A stretch of DNA of 64,000 nt, taken from NCBI GenBank assembly GCA_031763025.1, contig JASSKH010000003.1:15558992-15622991 (forward strand). The letters run 5' to 3'. Within the stretch, counting starts at the first letter, position 1, and the number at the start of each line of letters is the position of its first letter. Position numbers and translations under genes: made by a program. Positions 24,493 to 37,691 of the stretch are shown in pieces. The notes under the pieces were generated by a model. It did not search any database. It saw nothing but the letters and a program-made list of their open reading frames with translations, and was not told the DNA's origin. Source of the stretch: Macrocystis pyrifera. Lineage: Eukaryota; Sar; Phaeophyceae; Laminariales; Laminariaceae.

Positions 24493-25797
24493 TACATACT
24501 ACGTACGTTGCCACATCAGCAGTGGGCAATGCAATGCCATGTCACATACTGCATATATACGACAGGCACGACATACACATTCCATGAAATAGAGAAACGA
24601 AACGAAAAAAACAAAGAGAAAAAACAAACAAAAACAATAAAGACAATTAATTCGAAAAATAAAAGAAAAAGAAACAGGAAAAAATATAACAAACAAACCA
24701 TCGTGCCCCCCCCGCAGGGGATCTGGCAGACACTTGAAAAGAACGAGCTGGAAAAGGAAAAAGAAGAAAAACACCACTACACTAGTCGTCGTCAACAGAG
24801 AGTAAAAGAGTAAGGATCAAGGGAAAATAACAGGCAAACCAACGCGCAAAGCATCCTCCAGGTAGTAGCGGCACAGCAGTTTATGGTACGATTAGCACAG
24901 CGAGAGGGTCTCCCGGCTATTAATAGTCCGCCTGGTACCTTGCTACCTACTACCCTGTCTGCCGCCTCCGTCCAGCGTTCGTCAACTATGCCCGGCCCCT
25001 CGGTCAGACAAACGAAACAAGCAAAGCAGGGTCATCCATCCACGCTAAACGACTTATCAATCGGAGAAAGGAAGAGAAAGAAATAAAATGAAAATCACAT
25101 AGGGTCAGCGCAACAAGAAGAAAATAAAATGAAATAAAAAATAAACAAACAATAGGAAGACAAAGTAAAGGAAGACCACGTTCGAACCACAGCTGTAGTA
25201 CCAGTTGGTGGCACGAGTAGTACAGGCATGTTCTACTTCCCAGTCTGCCCGGTACCTTGCTACCCTGTCTGCCATCTCCTTCCCACTTTCGTCCACTGCA
25301 GTTTCTCTTCTACTCCTTCCTCCTGTTCCCCCCCCTGTCCGCATTCCCTTGGTCGGGTTTTCTGCCACTCCTCTTGTTGCCCCCCCTCCCCCCATTCTCT
25401 TAGACACCACCCACGGCTGATGCGCGGCGCTGTCTACTCAGCTCAGCCTCAGCCTCGTGTCCTCACCATGAACCGTTCGGCTGCTTCGAGGAACCCCCGG
25501 TACCACTTCCCCGCCTTTTTTGCAGCAAAAGCAGTGGACCGCCCGCCTTTTTTGCAGCAAAAGCAGTGGACCACAGCGCGGTCTCAACTCCAAACACCAA
25601 GGGGGGGCAAGTTCCGTTGACCCTTCGGTGGCTCGGAACTCCCTAAGGTCTTCGACTATGCATCTATGCAAAGTCTTAAACTGTCCGCCAGGTCTCGGGT
25701 TCTCCCCACCACAGCCATCGTCCCGAACATATTTCCCGACTGGGTAATCGATCCTTGCTCTACAGAGTAGATACTACTGTGTCTCTGCTGTGGCGTA
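24493..25797. other. No gene; internal duplications
   Basis: GGTACCTTGCTACC near 24935 recurs near 25249, with similar sequence after it (CCCTGTCTGCC, TTCGTC). GCCTTTTTTGCAGCAAAAGC occurs twice in a row at about 25514 and 25545, a direct repeat of about 29 bases. An open frame of 130 codons (25228-25620) crosses this area but has no domain. Confidence 0.5.
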
Positions 25798-25893
25798 ATT
25801 TTGTGACCACATAACTTTTATCTGTCTATAAGAAGTGGCACGGACCCTGGTTGTGCTGGATGTCAACGGGTAGAAAGAACGGAGAACACACTG
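25798..25893 (+). repeat. Dispersed repeat family A, copy 5
   Basis: TTGTGACCACATAACTTTTA, GGCACGGACCCTGGTTGTGC and TGGATGTCAACGGGTAGAAA follow the family A order, with a deletion near the end. Confidence 0.65.
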
Positions 25894-26352
25894 CTGTGTG
25901 ATCAAATAAAATGCAGTCAGTGCCTCTCCTGACGACCTGATACGATATGTATGTCGGCGAGGCCTGTGTTTTTATGGTGTTATTATGCCGTGCCCGACCC
26001 AACTGGCAACGATGCGACGATGGTGGCAGCAGCAAATCTTCTGCATTTCCTTTTTGGGGGGGATCGAGAAACGAAAAAAAAAAAAAAAAATGGGTGGGAA
26101 ATCCTGGGGAATGTTCTGACAGAAACGTACCTGGCTGGTTGTGAAATTATGATGGTGATGAAAAAAAATGATGTACGACTTCTCCAGTGTTTTTCTTGTA
26201 GAAAAATACTCCAGAAGAAAATATCGTAATTAACCGTCTTCCCGCTTGCCGACCGCGCGCGCGTATGCGTATACCTGGTATGTAGCCGGTAGCATTTGTG
26301 AAGGTGCTACCCTACTTTGAGCTACAGGTAGAAAATATCGATCGATTACCCA

Positions 26353-26634
26353 GCCCTGAGGGTAATCCTAAATCCTCATAACACAGAACACTCTTCCCCC
26401 CTCTGAACGGCGGTATCTTTGGGGCGCCGGTACCGTATAAACGGCCGTACGCTGACCTACGAGACCCGCTTCGTGCCAATGTACATGGGGAACCAGGGAG
26501 ATGTGTCTTTTCGGACCGCAAGCGCAAGCGTTTATACATAAAAACGTCCGAAGTGAGGTTCGAACCCGTGTCCTCGACGACGTCAAATGTGAGGGTGTTA
26601 TCTATACTGTGCGCTATACACGTAGGGGTAAAGG
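26353..26634 (-). mobile_element. tRNA-derived SINE (SINE-D) with 16-bp target duplication
   Basis: ATCGATCGATTACCCA occurs at 26337-26352 and again at 26635-26650, flanking a 282-bp segment: a clear target-site duplication. On the minus strand the segment begins with a tRNA-like head, with TAGCGCACAGT resembling an A box and GGGTTCGAACCTCAC a near-perfect B box about 40 bases later. No acceptor stem can be folded, so it is a SINE rather than a working tRNA gene. Confidence 0.75.
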
Positions 26635-26650
26635 ATCGATCGATTACCCA

Positions 26651-27392
26651 ACCCAGGATAATCATTGATGCCTCTTTTTTTTTCTTGATAGTGGCACCCC
26701 GGCGATGTATTCGTAACGTTTTACGTTCATGTGCTCATATGATACTTCGCACGAGGAGGACAATTCTACTACTACTACTGGCTTTAGAAATCCTCGCTTG
26801 ACGGCACAGTGGGCGCCTGGTGTTAAGAAACGTCAATTTGGTGTCCAGGCTTAATGTCGCATTTTTTCACGACGAGGCATTCTACGATGATAGAGGTTCA
26901 CCCTAATTTTTCTCAGGTTCCTCACTTAAGGAGTTCCACACCTCACCCGAAAACCGACTTCAACAAAAATCAAATGGCATCCCGATGAGCAATTCCCATG
27001 GGCCCAAGTATACAAAAAAAATCATTTTTCGAAACAATGTTGGCATTCCGACGATTTTGGGTTAAGGAGCCCGTCATTCAGAAAACATTTTAGCGGAAAT
27101 GTGCTACCTCTCTCGTAGAACGCGTCCGACCTTGAACCAACTCTATTGCATGGGACTTCGAGTTGGTCCCACTGTTGACCCAAGTTTCTTCTCCCGATAT
27201 TCTTGTTGTTCGTGCCGATCTGAGCCTATTTTTCGCAACATAATGTTTCTCAATTGCGAGCGCCCACTGACTGTACACACTCTACGCCATATCCCCCAAT
27301 GACCCCCCCCTCCCCCCAAGCCCCGTATAACATGTCCTCCTTTGTTCGTGCGGCTTTCTTCGCGCCTAGGCTCGTGCCAGGCAACAAACAAA
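26651..27392. other. No gene recognised
   Basis: AT-rich single-copy sequence with a short C run near 27303. Short open frames are unremarkable. Confidence 0.4.
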
Positions 27393-27401
27393 CCCGATGC
27401 C

Positions 27402-28345
27402 GGGGGGGGGGGTACTCATTTGTTGCTTGCCTTAGTCATTTGATCATTGACCACGCATCCCTTTCGAGACGGAGAACCGTTCCTACTCCTAATAGAGACA
27501 CCTCCAACAATTAGGCGCTCATTACGTTGTTTCCATATATTACTTAGAAACTTTTAGCTAATCTTATCCCCTTCCTGTTTGGCCGCCTGTGGCCACCATC
27601 TATCTCCTAGGATAGCGATCGTTTTCTCGCTGCTATTCATTGTATCAAACTCCTCCATGTCACATTCGTCTATTTTCCTCATCTCCTCTTTGAACACATC
27701 CCGTTCCGCCTTGTATATTTCACATTCTCCTACTATGTGAGTTCTACTCTCTATTGCTTTGCCACACGGGCACATCTGTGCGTCTACTTCCTCCTCTTCC
27801 CGGCTACTGGTGACCTCTTTCTTCTTTCTGGCAGGTCCAGGTCCCCTACACGAAAGCGCAGTTTCAGCGTTTTCGCGAAGTCCATTGGGCCATGCAAATA
27901 CGTTTTCATTCCTATTCCTTCCCTCAATCCCCCGTATATCTCTAAGTGTTTTTTTCCGATTCCACCTTTTATTTCTTAGCGCTAGCCTTTCCCTTCTTTA
28001 TATCCTTTCTTCTACTTATGCCTTGTACCTCCCAAACTTCCCGGCGGACATCATCTCTTCTTGGCTTCCCCCGAGATCCTTCCACACTTTCTCAACTACG
28101 CCATCCCACCTTATTCCAGCTCGCCCTTTTGTCACTTTCTCCCATACAGCTCTATCAACCATGGCTGGCAACCTCTTTTTTGGCATGTTCCTTACTTTAT
28201 ATTGCCTGTTCAACTTTCTCATGTCTCTGCTTGTCTTGAGTGGGCGCATTCCCAGTTCTGCTCTTAATACTGTATTGCCAGTCGTACTTGAGTATCTTGG
28301 GATTTTTTTAGCTGCTGTCATTTGTACTGTTTCCAACTGTTTTAC
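27402..28345 (-). mobile_element. 5'-truncated LINE copy 1
   Basis: Matches the 3' part of the LINE at 38148-42265. On the minus strand it covers the C-terminal part of the reverse transcriptase ORF (KKIPRYSSTTGNTVLRAELG, then AIWEKV-like and GIRWDGVVEKVWKDLGG), the MCPCGKAIESRTHIVGECEI zinc-knuckle-like motif and the 3' UTR. It ends in AAATGAGTAC followed by a C run. Stop codons and frame breaks make it inactive. Confidence 0.85.
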
Positions 28346-28352
28346 GATGCCG

Positions 28353-28890
28353 GGGGGGGGGGCTGTACTCATTGTCATGCATGGCCGTAGTCGTATGACC
28401 ATAGACCCTCGCATCCCTACAATGCCGGGACGGAGCGCGTCGGGTTTTCACCGACCAGGCAGACATTGCTTGCACCACGCGCGAAGCGCCGTGAGGTGTT
28501 GGACGAGTCGCATGAAGGGTGAGCTGCATCCTACTAAGAACCGCTTTAGAGGCGGATTTTCTTGCATATGGATGACAGCATCAATCAATTGATTTAATTT
28601 CTGGTGTGGCCACTTCGAGAGACAGCAATGGGTTTACTATGTAACCACCTCGTGGGTGCCCCACCATATACACACTACGTGATACGATCATTCCCCTTGT
28701 GCGGAGTAAAGGTTCTCCCCGCATAAAAATTATCTAACTTGACCGCCAGCCGTGGCAACCGCCAAAAAAAAAAAAAAAAAAAAAAACGGTACCCTGGCTG
28801 TCTAGCTCACACGCAGTGAGAGGCGTATTTCACAGCGTCGTCGCCAACCGACACCAACCCAACCTATACATATATACCAGGTATATAATA
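28353..28890 (-). mobile_element. SINE-B, near full length, copy beside LINE copy 1
   Basis: Contains all family blocks: CATGCATGGCCGTAGTCGTA, GCACCACGCGCGAAGCGCCG, GCTGCATCCTACTAAGAACC, CTACGTGATACGAT-like sequence, AGTAAAGGTTCT, an A run then CGGTACCCTGGCTGTCTAGC, and CCAACCGACACCAACCCAAC. The sense strand is minus and its 3' end reads AATGAGTAC then C's. No A or B box could be assigned. Confidence 0.8.
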
Positions 28891-29874
28891 TAGGGGGGGG
28901 GGGCGATGCCGGGGGGGGATTCGCATGTCTTACTAAATTTTATGGCCCTGCGGGTAATCAAGTCTATACGAATGAGTGCGTGTCGCTTTCATACAAGTGG
29001 CTGTTAGAGGTACACTATCGTGCGACGACTGAGCAGGCAGTCAGAACTGACTGCTAAGCTCAGTGGTGAATGTGTACTAAACCAAAGCACAATCTGGGGC
29101 TCAAGCTTCGCACTGCTTTGCTCTTAGCAACGTTCAATATACACACAGATGCGACGCACAGCAGTAGTTGCTCTCAGGTTGCCACCACACACGCCACCCT
29201 GGATCCGGTTGCCTGTTTCGCCCCCTAGCCCTCCCTCATGTTGATTGCTCGGGTTAACACCACCACCAGGCTTCATGCAGCCCTGATGAGAATGCTGACT
29301 TGACAGAGGTCCGCCCTTGGGGATGCCTACGTCGCAACCGCGACGAGGCTGGCTACTCCGATTCACAAAGGACCCCATGTCCTGCTGCTCAGGTTCGTCG
29401 AGGATTCTGCGCACTCTCAATGCCTTTAATTCGTGCGCAGCGCCTTGCACGTACTAAGTTGATGTGTCTTGGGCTCGTTTTCTCATGCATCTCCCCACAA
29501 AAAAATCGTAGCCAGCCGTTCGCTGTCAAGCTCTGAAAGTCACGTTTTTTGTGGCACCTGTGTAGCGGAGCTCGTGCCCTCGACCGGCACTGACGGAACA
29601 GGCGAACCACTCGTGGCTCGGGCCGGTCGGATTCCTCTCGGTCCTGTACGAAAAGCACTCAAACCGAACGAAAATTTGCGACCGCCTCGGCAATGTCAAA
29701 TCGACCACTGCTAGTTCTACTACTATTACTGTTGTAGCACCAGGCGCCCCCCCCTCCAACATCGGCAGACAAACCGTGCACGGACTGCAGTTTTCAAAAG
29801 GGTTAACCCCTACGATCTCTAACTACGAAATGAAGATGCTGATTTCTTCATCGCAGGGTGGTGGCCCCAGCTCA

Positions 29875-29900
<26 letters not shown>
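28891..29900. other. No gene recognised
   Basis: Open frames at 29124-29450 (minus) and 29469-29714 (plus) in a GC-richer patch have no recognisable domain or splice context. A TA microsatellite lies at 29875-29898. Confidence 0.35.
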
Positions 29901-29904
<4 letters not shown>

Positions 29905-29905
<1 letters not shown>

Positions 29906-30245
29906 CATCATCACTTTTACTTTCCAGCCCACTCGTAGGAGGTTTTACCCTCGACGATCTTCTGGACAAGCCATGGTCACAGGTGTCGTCCCTTCTCCCC
30001 CCCGGTACTTGCCTTTATTTTTTGTCGCGCATAGGGTTCAGCATTCCCACTGCTCGTCGATTTTCATTGAATGTAGCTAACTCACGCTCTCGCGCTTTCC
30101 GCCTATCAATTTTTTATGCAAGAAAAAGTCCCTACGAGCATGCACTCGGTGAGATTTGAACCCACGAAATTGATCTTGATAGGCACGCGGACCACCTACC
30201 AAGCCACCGGGGACGCCGGTGCGTCACGGCGGACCCCTAATATCA
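29905..30245 (-). mobile_element. tRNA-derived SINE (SINE-C), full copy
   Basis: On the minus strand the element starts near 30245 with a tRNA-like head: GGTGGCTTGGTAGGTGG contains a good A box and GTGGGTTCAAATCTCACC a B box about 40 bases on. The body (TCGCGCATAGGGTTCAGCAT and CTTCTGGACAAGCCATGGTC on the plus strand) is shared with copies at 3942, 45650 and 60709. The tail reaches a T/TA-rich run at 29875-29905. Confidence 0.8.
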
Positions 30246-30549
30246 GGCGGTTGACGGTCTCAACATGTCCAAGCTGCACATGGACGCCAGCATTTCTTCC
30301 GAGATGCTCCTGGTAGAGCGGTGATTACACCATGTGTTGGTCATACCAGGAGGTGCAGTACCATATCTATCTTCGGCCTTTCCCTTGGCGTTTTCGCTCA
30401 GGACGTTTCGTACATTCGGTTGTTAGTCGGGAAATCGCATTTCGTTACCCAAAGGCACACAGGCTTTGACCGGCTTTTTTACCCCCTATATCGCTGCAGT
30501 GAGCAGAAAAATATTTATATCTGACCGAAATTCCATTGTCGAACTACTT

Positions 30550-30602
30550 AGAATTAGAGTGGCTTGTCCCCGAAACGGGACTGCAGTAAAAAGGGGTTAA
30601 TC
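30550..30602. mobile_element. Half of a family E palindromic MITE
   Basis: GGCTTGTCCCCGAAACGGGA followed by CTGCAGTAAAAAGGGGTTAA matches the right end of the copy at 34102-34190; the left arm is missing. Confidence 0.55.
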
Positions 30603-31075
30603 GTATCACGCCTACAGAGCTCACTATGTACCTGTTGCTGAGTCACACTCCAGATGTGTGGTAATAAGCACAGATCACAACTATGAGTGATATCACGCAG
30701 GGCACGCAGACGGCCAGGTACCACAGTACAGGTGCCGTTACTGTTTAAACCGCTCGTTGAATCGAATAAAACGCGCACCAAAAAATAATTCTAGACCTCC
30801 CATCCAATCTCCTCTTAAATGTGTCTACCAGTAGCATTTATAGAAAGCTTACATACTCCCCTCTACATGCCAATAAGGGGCAGCGTGCGGCAAGGACGGA
30901 AGCACGAGTACCCTGGCAACAAAGCTTCCGACAGAATACGTAGCACTACCACGTCGAACGAAAACAATTCCGACCGCGCCCAACGCCAGATAAAAAACAA
31001 ATTATACGAGACAAGACGCGCTGTCGTGTCAACCTTTGCACCCACCCGCGCACTGCTGCTGCATCGACCATTTTA

Positions 31076-31356
31076 CTACAGCCCGGCGCTGGCAATCGCG
31101 TCGAGGAAAACCCTAAGGTCGTCGGTGCTCACGTGCAGCGCCGTCTTGCACACGTCGTACAACAAAAACTGCCCCGATATGATCGCCCCAGACCACACGA
31201 TTCGGCTCGGCAGGCCCAAAAACAGTCCCCCAACCCCCCGTTCTCTAATAATAGTGGTGACCGTGTTCGGAATTGACGCCCTTCCAGGATCCCGGTTCAT
31301 TGTGCTCAGCACGGTGTCGGCTGTGGGAGGAAGACGTAGTTGGCGCGCGCGCGCGC

Positions 31357-31388
<32 letters not shown>

Positions 31389-32614
31389 AGCAAACGATGG
31401 CATCAGCAGGAGGTGGGAGGGAAGGTTGCTCACAAGCAGTGCAGCACTAAGAACAGGCGACAACACAAAAATAAAAAGTGGCCGTATGACAGCAGCGTCA
31501 CAAGAAGTCACTCAGAGTTCAGCGGAGAAACAAGCAATAGCTCCTTCTGTCGCCGCAAATAGAACAACAAAAAAGACAAGAACACGTCCTCAACGGGTCT
31601 TTCGAACGCACCGCAACAACTTACTCTGCAGGCTAATCAATCGGGCCGCACGCCATTAGTTGGGACAAAAGTAAAATATGTGCTCAGGACCCTTCTCACC
31701 TGGTTGAGACACTATAGCCGCACACACCCCCGCCACCAGCCCGCTTATAAGAGACACCGAGAGCCGGGTGGAGGTCTGATCCGCCAAATACGGCAGCAAG
31801 CTATACACAAAATCTGCCCCGAGAAAAAACGAACAATTTCCAGAGGCGAAGTGAAACGGCGAGAGTAGAGAATGCTTGAGGGGGACGAACGAAAAAAAAA
31901 TTAGAGGGGATACTCAATAAATAACTCATTCTTTGGTACGTGCAGATGACGTAATACATCAGTGCGGCACGGTACATGTCTCGTAGGTATCGAGCATGCA
32001 CCGCTTGATCTGTGATTTCGAGAACGTGTGTCCTGACGTCAACGCATTATCAATGGACTACTTCAACAGATACCCGGCGCGTACAAAAAGGACCCGAGAA
32101 GGGGGTTCACCGGGACGACAGCAGCATGTATGACAAGGTGTAACTCATTCGAATACAGCAATCCTAACGCGCAATGCAAACGCGGAAACGTTTTGTGCGA
32201 AAATTCGGCGAAGAAAAAATCGATACTGCTGTGCGATCGCTTCTCGTGCCTCTGCTACGAACACGGCCAACATACGCCGCTCGGCTTGTGGAAACTGTAC
32301 ACAGCACGACCAAATGTGCACGCATATAGGGCACCGCAAGTCTCTGCGGGTTCGCGGCGGATGGAGTGAAGATACAGGCAGCATGCGACGGACGGCCTAC
32401 CGGTGAAGAAGTCGAAGACCAGAAACTTCATCATGCCAAAGCTGATCTGGCGGAACAGGATCGACGGCAGCCCGTCGTACAGCGTTCCCCAGCCGCTCTC
32501 CCCCACGATCTGCCTGATCGCAGCCGGCATATCCCCCACCGCCGGGTCAGCCACCTGACGGATACGCACCGCCTGCGACAGAGAGCGCACACATTTGATG
32601 GTTTGGCGAAGGGC

Positions 32615-32645
<31 letters not shown>

Positions 32646-35600
32646 GTGTGTGTGAGTTTACCAGCTATAAAGGCAGTTTTCTAAAGCACTCACACGATCA
32701 CGCGCATCCAAGCGCGTTGATGTCACTGGCGGGGAGTTTTCAGAGTATATAGAAGGTACCAGGTATACGATTCGCGGTAGCGATACCTTCTTACTACTGC
32801 TTGCAACATTTAGCAGAAACGTTAAGCTAACAGAAATGAACGAAAAACGCTCGATTCCCCAAATTCTTGAACGTTTCCGATATAAGACGCCAGACGTCGT
32901 GGTGGGAAAGTACTTCGGGGTTGCAAAACGTCGGTGGAAAAACGATCTTCTGTCCCGTGGTGCACCCTCTACATAGACCACGCAGACGCACAGCACGCCA
33001 CCCCGCACAACCTAGAAACGAATCTCGGGGTAGCCCCGCAAGGGTCGGAGCAGGCAGCAAAACCGGAAACTCCAAGCTCGTCATCGGACCACTCCAGGTT
33101 AACCCCCCGCTACCGCGAAATCTACCTGCGTGTGGCTAAAGCCACACCAACAGGCGGCGATAGCTCGTTAGTCCCACGCCCCCACACGCACAAACACCTC
33201 CGCTATGTACCACGCCCGTTCCACCCACTGCCACAGACAACTGCTAGCGAAGAAGCGGCCTATATATCCCTCCCCGCGCAGAATGGCATTCAACAGAAAA
33301 CATGACCCGTATCTCCACCGGGTGGCTCTCCCCCTCACTCACCTCTGCGGGGCAGACTCCGATGCAAGCGAAGCACGTGGCCGAAGCCCCCGCGGCAAGA
33401 ACTAACGGCACTCGGAAAAGCGCCGCGTTCAGCGGCCCCACCATCCCAATGAACAGGCGCTTGAACAGCTCGTATCCTGGGTAGACCGTGATCCCGTACC
33501 AGAGGTAACCCACCAAGGTCGGCCCCATGCCCTTCATGAGCATCGGCCAGCCTTCCTGGAGAGACGAGGGTGTTCAAGGGCGGCTTGTCAGGCGCATGTT
33601 GTTCAGCATCCAGAACTTTCGTGCCCCCGTGCTGAAAGAGGAACGTCGCCTGATGTGTAAGCCGCAGCTCCCAATGAACAAAATGGACTCAATACACCAG
33701 CGGGCGCTCCGTGTGTGTAAGTGTGTGGGGGGGGGCGTGCTCACTTTGTTGCTTGCCTCAGTAATTTGACCATTGACCACGCACTCCTTTCAAGACGGAG
33801 GGGCGATGGCATCCACTTGCACCCATGTCACACACCCCAACTGCACCGGGAATAGCCTGATCGTATTCGCTGAGCTGTGCATGCTGCGCCAGCAAGCCCA
33901 AGAAGTTTTTGAAACACATGAAACTATTAATACTACTTGCGAGGGACCCATCTACCCATCCATGGCAAAAGCAACGCGGCGATCCAACCTACGCGGCCGT
34001 GAAACCCGAGCGCTGCAGAGGCTCTGACAGAACGACGCGCGCTACGGTAGGGGTGTGATGGCATTTAATTTCGCCTTCTGAGGCTCCTGACCTAACCTCT
34101 TTAGTACTGCAGTCCCGTTTTGGGGACAACCACTCTAATTTCAAGTGCTTTGTCCCCACAAACGGGACTGAAGTACCTAAAGGGTTAAAATATCTCTCTC
34201 TATACCTGCAGTAGCATCTAACAACCGACTACTAGGGTGTTTGGGAATACTTTGGTCAAAAACCAATTCGGTGGGGGTTTCTTGTGGTCTGTTCCCCTGT
34301 ACAAAAAGTGACCCCAACCCACGAAAAATTGGTATCTTCCTAAGGTTGTTGCAACAGGTGGGCCAACAATGCCACTTTTAACCTAAATATTCTTGGGCTG
34401 GGTTAACTCTTCGGAAAGTTCCATGGGCTGGGTTGACTTCGATGTAGAAAACAGACCACAAGAAACCCATCCGAGCTGGTTCCAACCAAAAGGAAACAGA
34501 CCATAAGAAACCCAACCCAATTGGCTTCAACCAAATTCTTCGCGAACAACCGTATCATACATATTGTAGGCTACGTGAGCCCGACATAGAGTATTCTGGG
34601 CTACCAGTAAGTATAAATGGACAAAAAAAATTTTTATAAATTTTGAAATACGTCAGCTGTGAGTTCGACTGATTAAATATACTCAACTTTGCAAGCTGCG
34701 CAATACGCCTCGTCTATATTCCATTTTTACCGAATTTTACAAGTATTGTGATAAATCGAGCGCGCGTATTCTATATGTGATTCTTTGTCAAAGATACAGG
34801 CCAGCGGCTCCCCTGGATGCTGCCCGGGTCAACAGGACAATTTTAAATAACAATTATAAAAAAGTAAACATCGGGTGGAGAACAATTTCCCTTCCCCTAG
34901 ATAGTACCGCCTCATTCCACTCAAAGTCCAAGGTCGACCTAAGGTCTGTCACTCCGTTCCGCGTATATAGACCCGAAGTATCACCCCGCCTCGGTGTGTA
35001 CTGTGCCGACACCATAACCACACAAGAGAAAACCTCGCTTGTGGCATCCACCCCACAGTCGGATCGCAACACAAAGGGTACTTGTAGCTCCTCAGTCAGC
35101 GACATTGTTTCGGGGCTCAACAGTATCATCCTCAATTGCAAAACTTATTCAGCACTGGGCGGAAATGTAAGGATCGTTTAGGCATTGATATGAATACCAA
35201 GCGGTCCTTATATTGACAGACGCCCAGAGCGGTACCTGGTATACCGTGCTATACCCGCGGCCATGTCAGTTCAGTTTGCACATTGATTTCATCTTGTTGT
35301 GCACCTTTTTCGTCTCGTGTATTTTCAGGCAGCCGAACTTCGATTTTTTATGGTTTTTCGGACATTTCCTGTAAGGGCTCTATTAATAGCACCTTTGTGT
35401 GACCACGGACTCCTTCATTTGAGAGTCAATGTGAGAACAACAACAATAACGGCCTGTGTCGTAGTCTGTGACCACAGAGCTCGTATCTTTCTAGGGTGAA
35501 GAATCAGCACGGACACTGGGCTTGCTGGATGTCGACGAGTAGAAGAACGGTTTAATGTGAAGAACACACACACACACAACAACAACTACGGCTCAAATAT

Positions 35601-37656
35601 CGATGCCCATGCCATCGACATGTTTTTTTTTTACAATATCACCTCTTTGGCGATGGTAGCGACTCCCTCCGCAAGGCCTGCGTACCTCCCCGGGTCCGTC
35701 TGCAAGCGAGTCTTCACCACGTCAAGGGGGATGACGGTGAGGTGCGTCGACGTGCAGCCGACCGCTCCGCACGCCGCGAAGAGTCCAAAATCGATCGCCG
35801 TCAGGCTTCGCTCCTGCGCAAGGTATCAGCAGAGTTGCAAAAGACGCTCGTTCCGTGAACATGCGGCCCAGCCACACCAGGGGTTGAGGCGACGCGAGGG
35901 GTCAGCGCAGACGAGAGGCACCACGGCACACTCCATGCTCCTGTAGCTATTTGATCCCCGTTACGCCACAGCCTGCAGTTGCGTCACACGCTCCAGCAGT
36001 CGGCGCATGGTATATAGCATGCGGGCATGCGCCGCTAAAACCTTTAAAAAGCGAGCCCCGCAGATTTACCCAAACTTCAGCAGCCTCACTGTTCCAACCG
36101 ACAAACGGAATTGACCGAAACACCAGAGAGAGCACAGCGCGAAAAACACACACACACAAAACACAAACAGAGCTCAAACTCTCAGCTTCGCTTCTTCTTT
36201 CCGCCTCACTTTGCTGATGGGAAAAGGCCCCCGGGCGCCAAACGCCAGCTCCGTCTCGCTCTCGCTCGCCTCACGCGGCACCCCTGGGACAAAAAACGCC
36301 CCCACGCTCTCGTCGTACCGGGGGCGCAACTCCTCCGGCAGAAGCGCAGTCGGGCTCTCGCCCAGAACAGACGCCAGGTCCGGCCCCTCGGCCGTGGGAG
36401 ACCTCACCGCGCGAAAGCCCGAGGCTTTGCCCGTGGGAAAGGAAAGGAGGGATTTCACCGCCGCGGCAGGCTGCACATTCGGGGGGAGGAGGGAGAAGAG
36501 CATGGCCAGCTGCTGGGCTGAGCCGTCGCGTTCGCCCGAAGCGTACTTGCTCGCGAGGGATTCGCAGAGCGCGCGTGCGCCCTCCGCGCCCTGAAATCTG
36601 TGGAGGCCAAACCCCACGGAAGCGACAAAGGCCTGCAGAATGGAGGAAGGGGAGGGGTGAGGGGGGGGGGGGGGGGGGGGGGCGTACTCATTTGTTGCTT
36701 GCCTTAGTCATTTGACCATTGACCACGCATCCCTTTCGAGACGGAGCACCGTTCCTACTCCTAATAGAGACACCTCCAACAATTGGGCGCTCATTACGTT
36801 GTTTCCATAAATTACATAGAAACTTTTTGCTAATCTTATCCCCTTCCTGTTTGGCCGCCTGTGGCCACCAACTATCTCCTAGGATAGCGATCGTTTTCTC
36901 GCTGATATTCATTGTATCAAACTCCTCCATGTCACATTCGTCTATTTTCCTCATCTCCTCTTCTAACACATCCCGTTCCTCCTTGTATATTTCACATTCT
37001 CCTACTATGTGAGTTCTACTCTCCATTGCTTTGCCACACGGGCACATCTGTGAGTCTACTTCCTCCTCTTCCCGGCTACTGGTGTACCTCTTTCTTCTTT
37101 CTGGCAGGTCCAGGTCCCCTACACGAAAGCGCAGTTTCAGCGTTTTCGCGAAGTCCATTGGGCCGTGCAAATACGTTTTCATTCCTATTCCTTCCCTCAA
37201 TCCCCCGTATATCTCTAAGTGTTTGGGGAGGGGGGAGGGGGGGGGTACTCGATAGGAGAGATATACTCGATATCATGCATGGTCGTAGTCGTATGACCAT
37301 AGACCCTCGCATCCCTACAATGCCGGGACGGAGCATGTCGGGTTTTCACCGACCAGGCAGATATTGCTTGCACCAAGCGCGAAGCGCCGTGAGGTGTCCG
37401 GCGAGTCGCATGAAGGGTGAGCTGCATCCTACTAAGAACCGCTTGTGAGGCGGACTTGCATATGGATGACAGCTTCAATGAGTTAGTTTAATTTCCGGTG
37501 TAGCCACTTCCAGAGACAGCAATGGGAGTACTATGTAACTGCCTCTTGGGTGCCTTACCTTGAACACTACGTGATACGATCAGTTCCCTTGTGCAGAGTA
37601 AAGGTTCTTTACTTCGCACAAATGATCTAACTAGACGACCAGCTGTGGGCCACCGC

Positions 37657-37691
<35 letters not shown>

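Noticed and set aside
26515..26610. tRNA gene on the minus strand
   Set aside because: B box is perfect, but I could not form acceptor and anticodon stems, and the segment sits at the head of a 282-bp unit with target duplications, so it is a SINE head.
29389..29714. Gene in the GC-richer patch at 29.1-29.7 kb
   Set aside because: Frames on both strands are of similar length, none shows a domain, and no splice partners were found.
30148..30225. tRNA gene on the minus strand (also 60960-61040)
   Set aside because: A and B boxes are present, but both are joined to the same long repeated body and the second has a base deleted in the A box.
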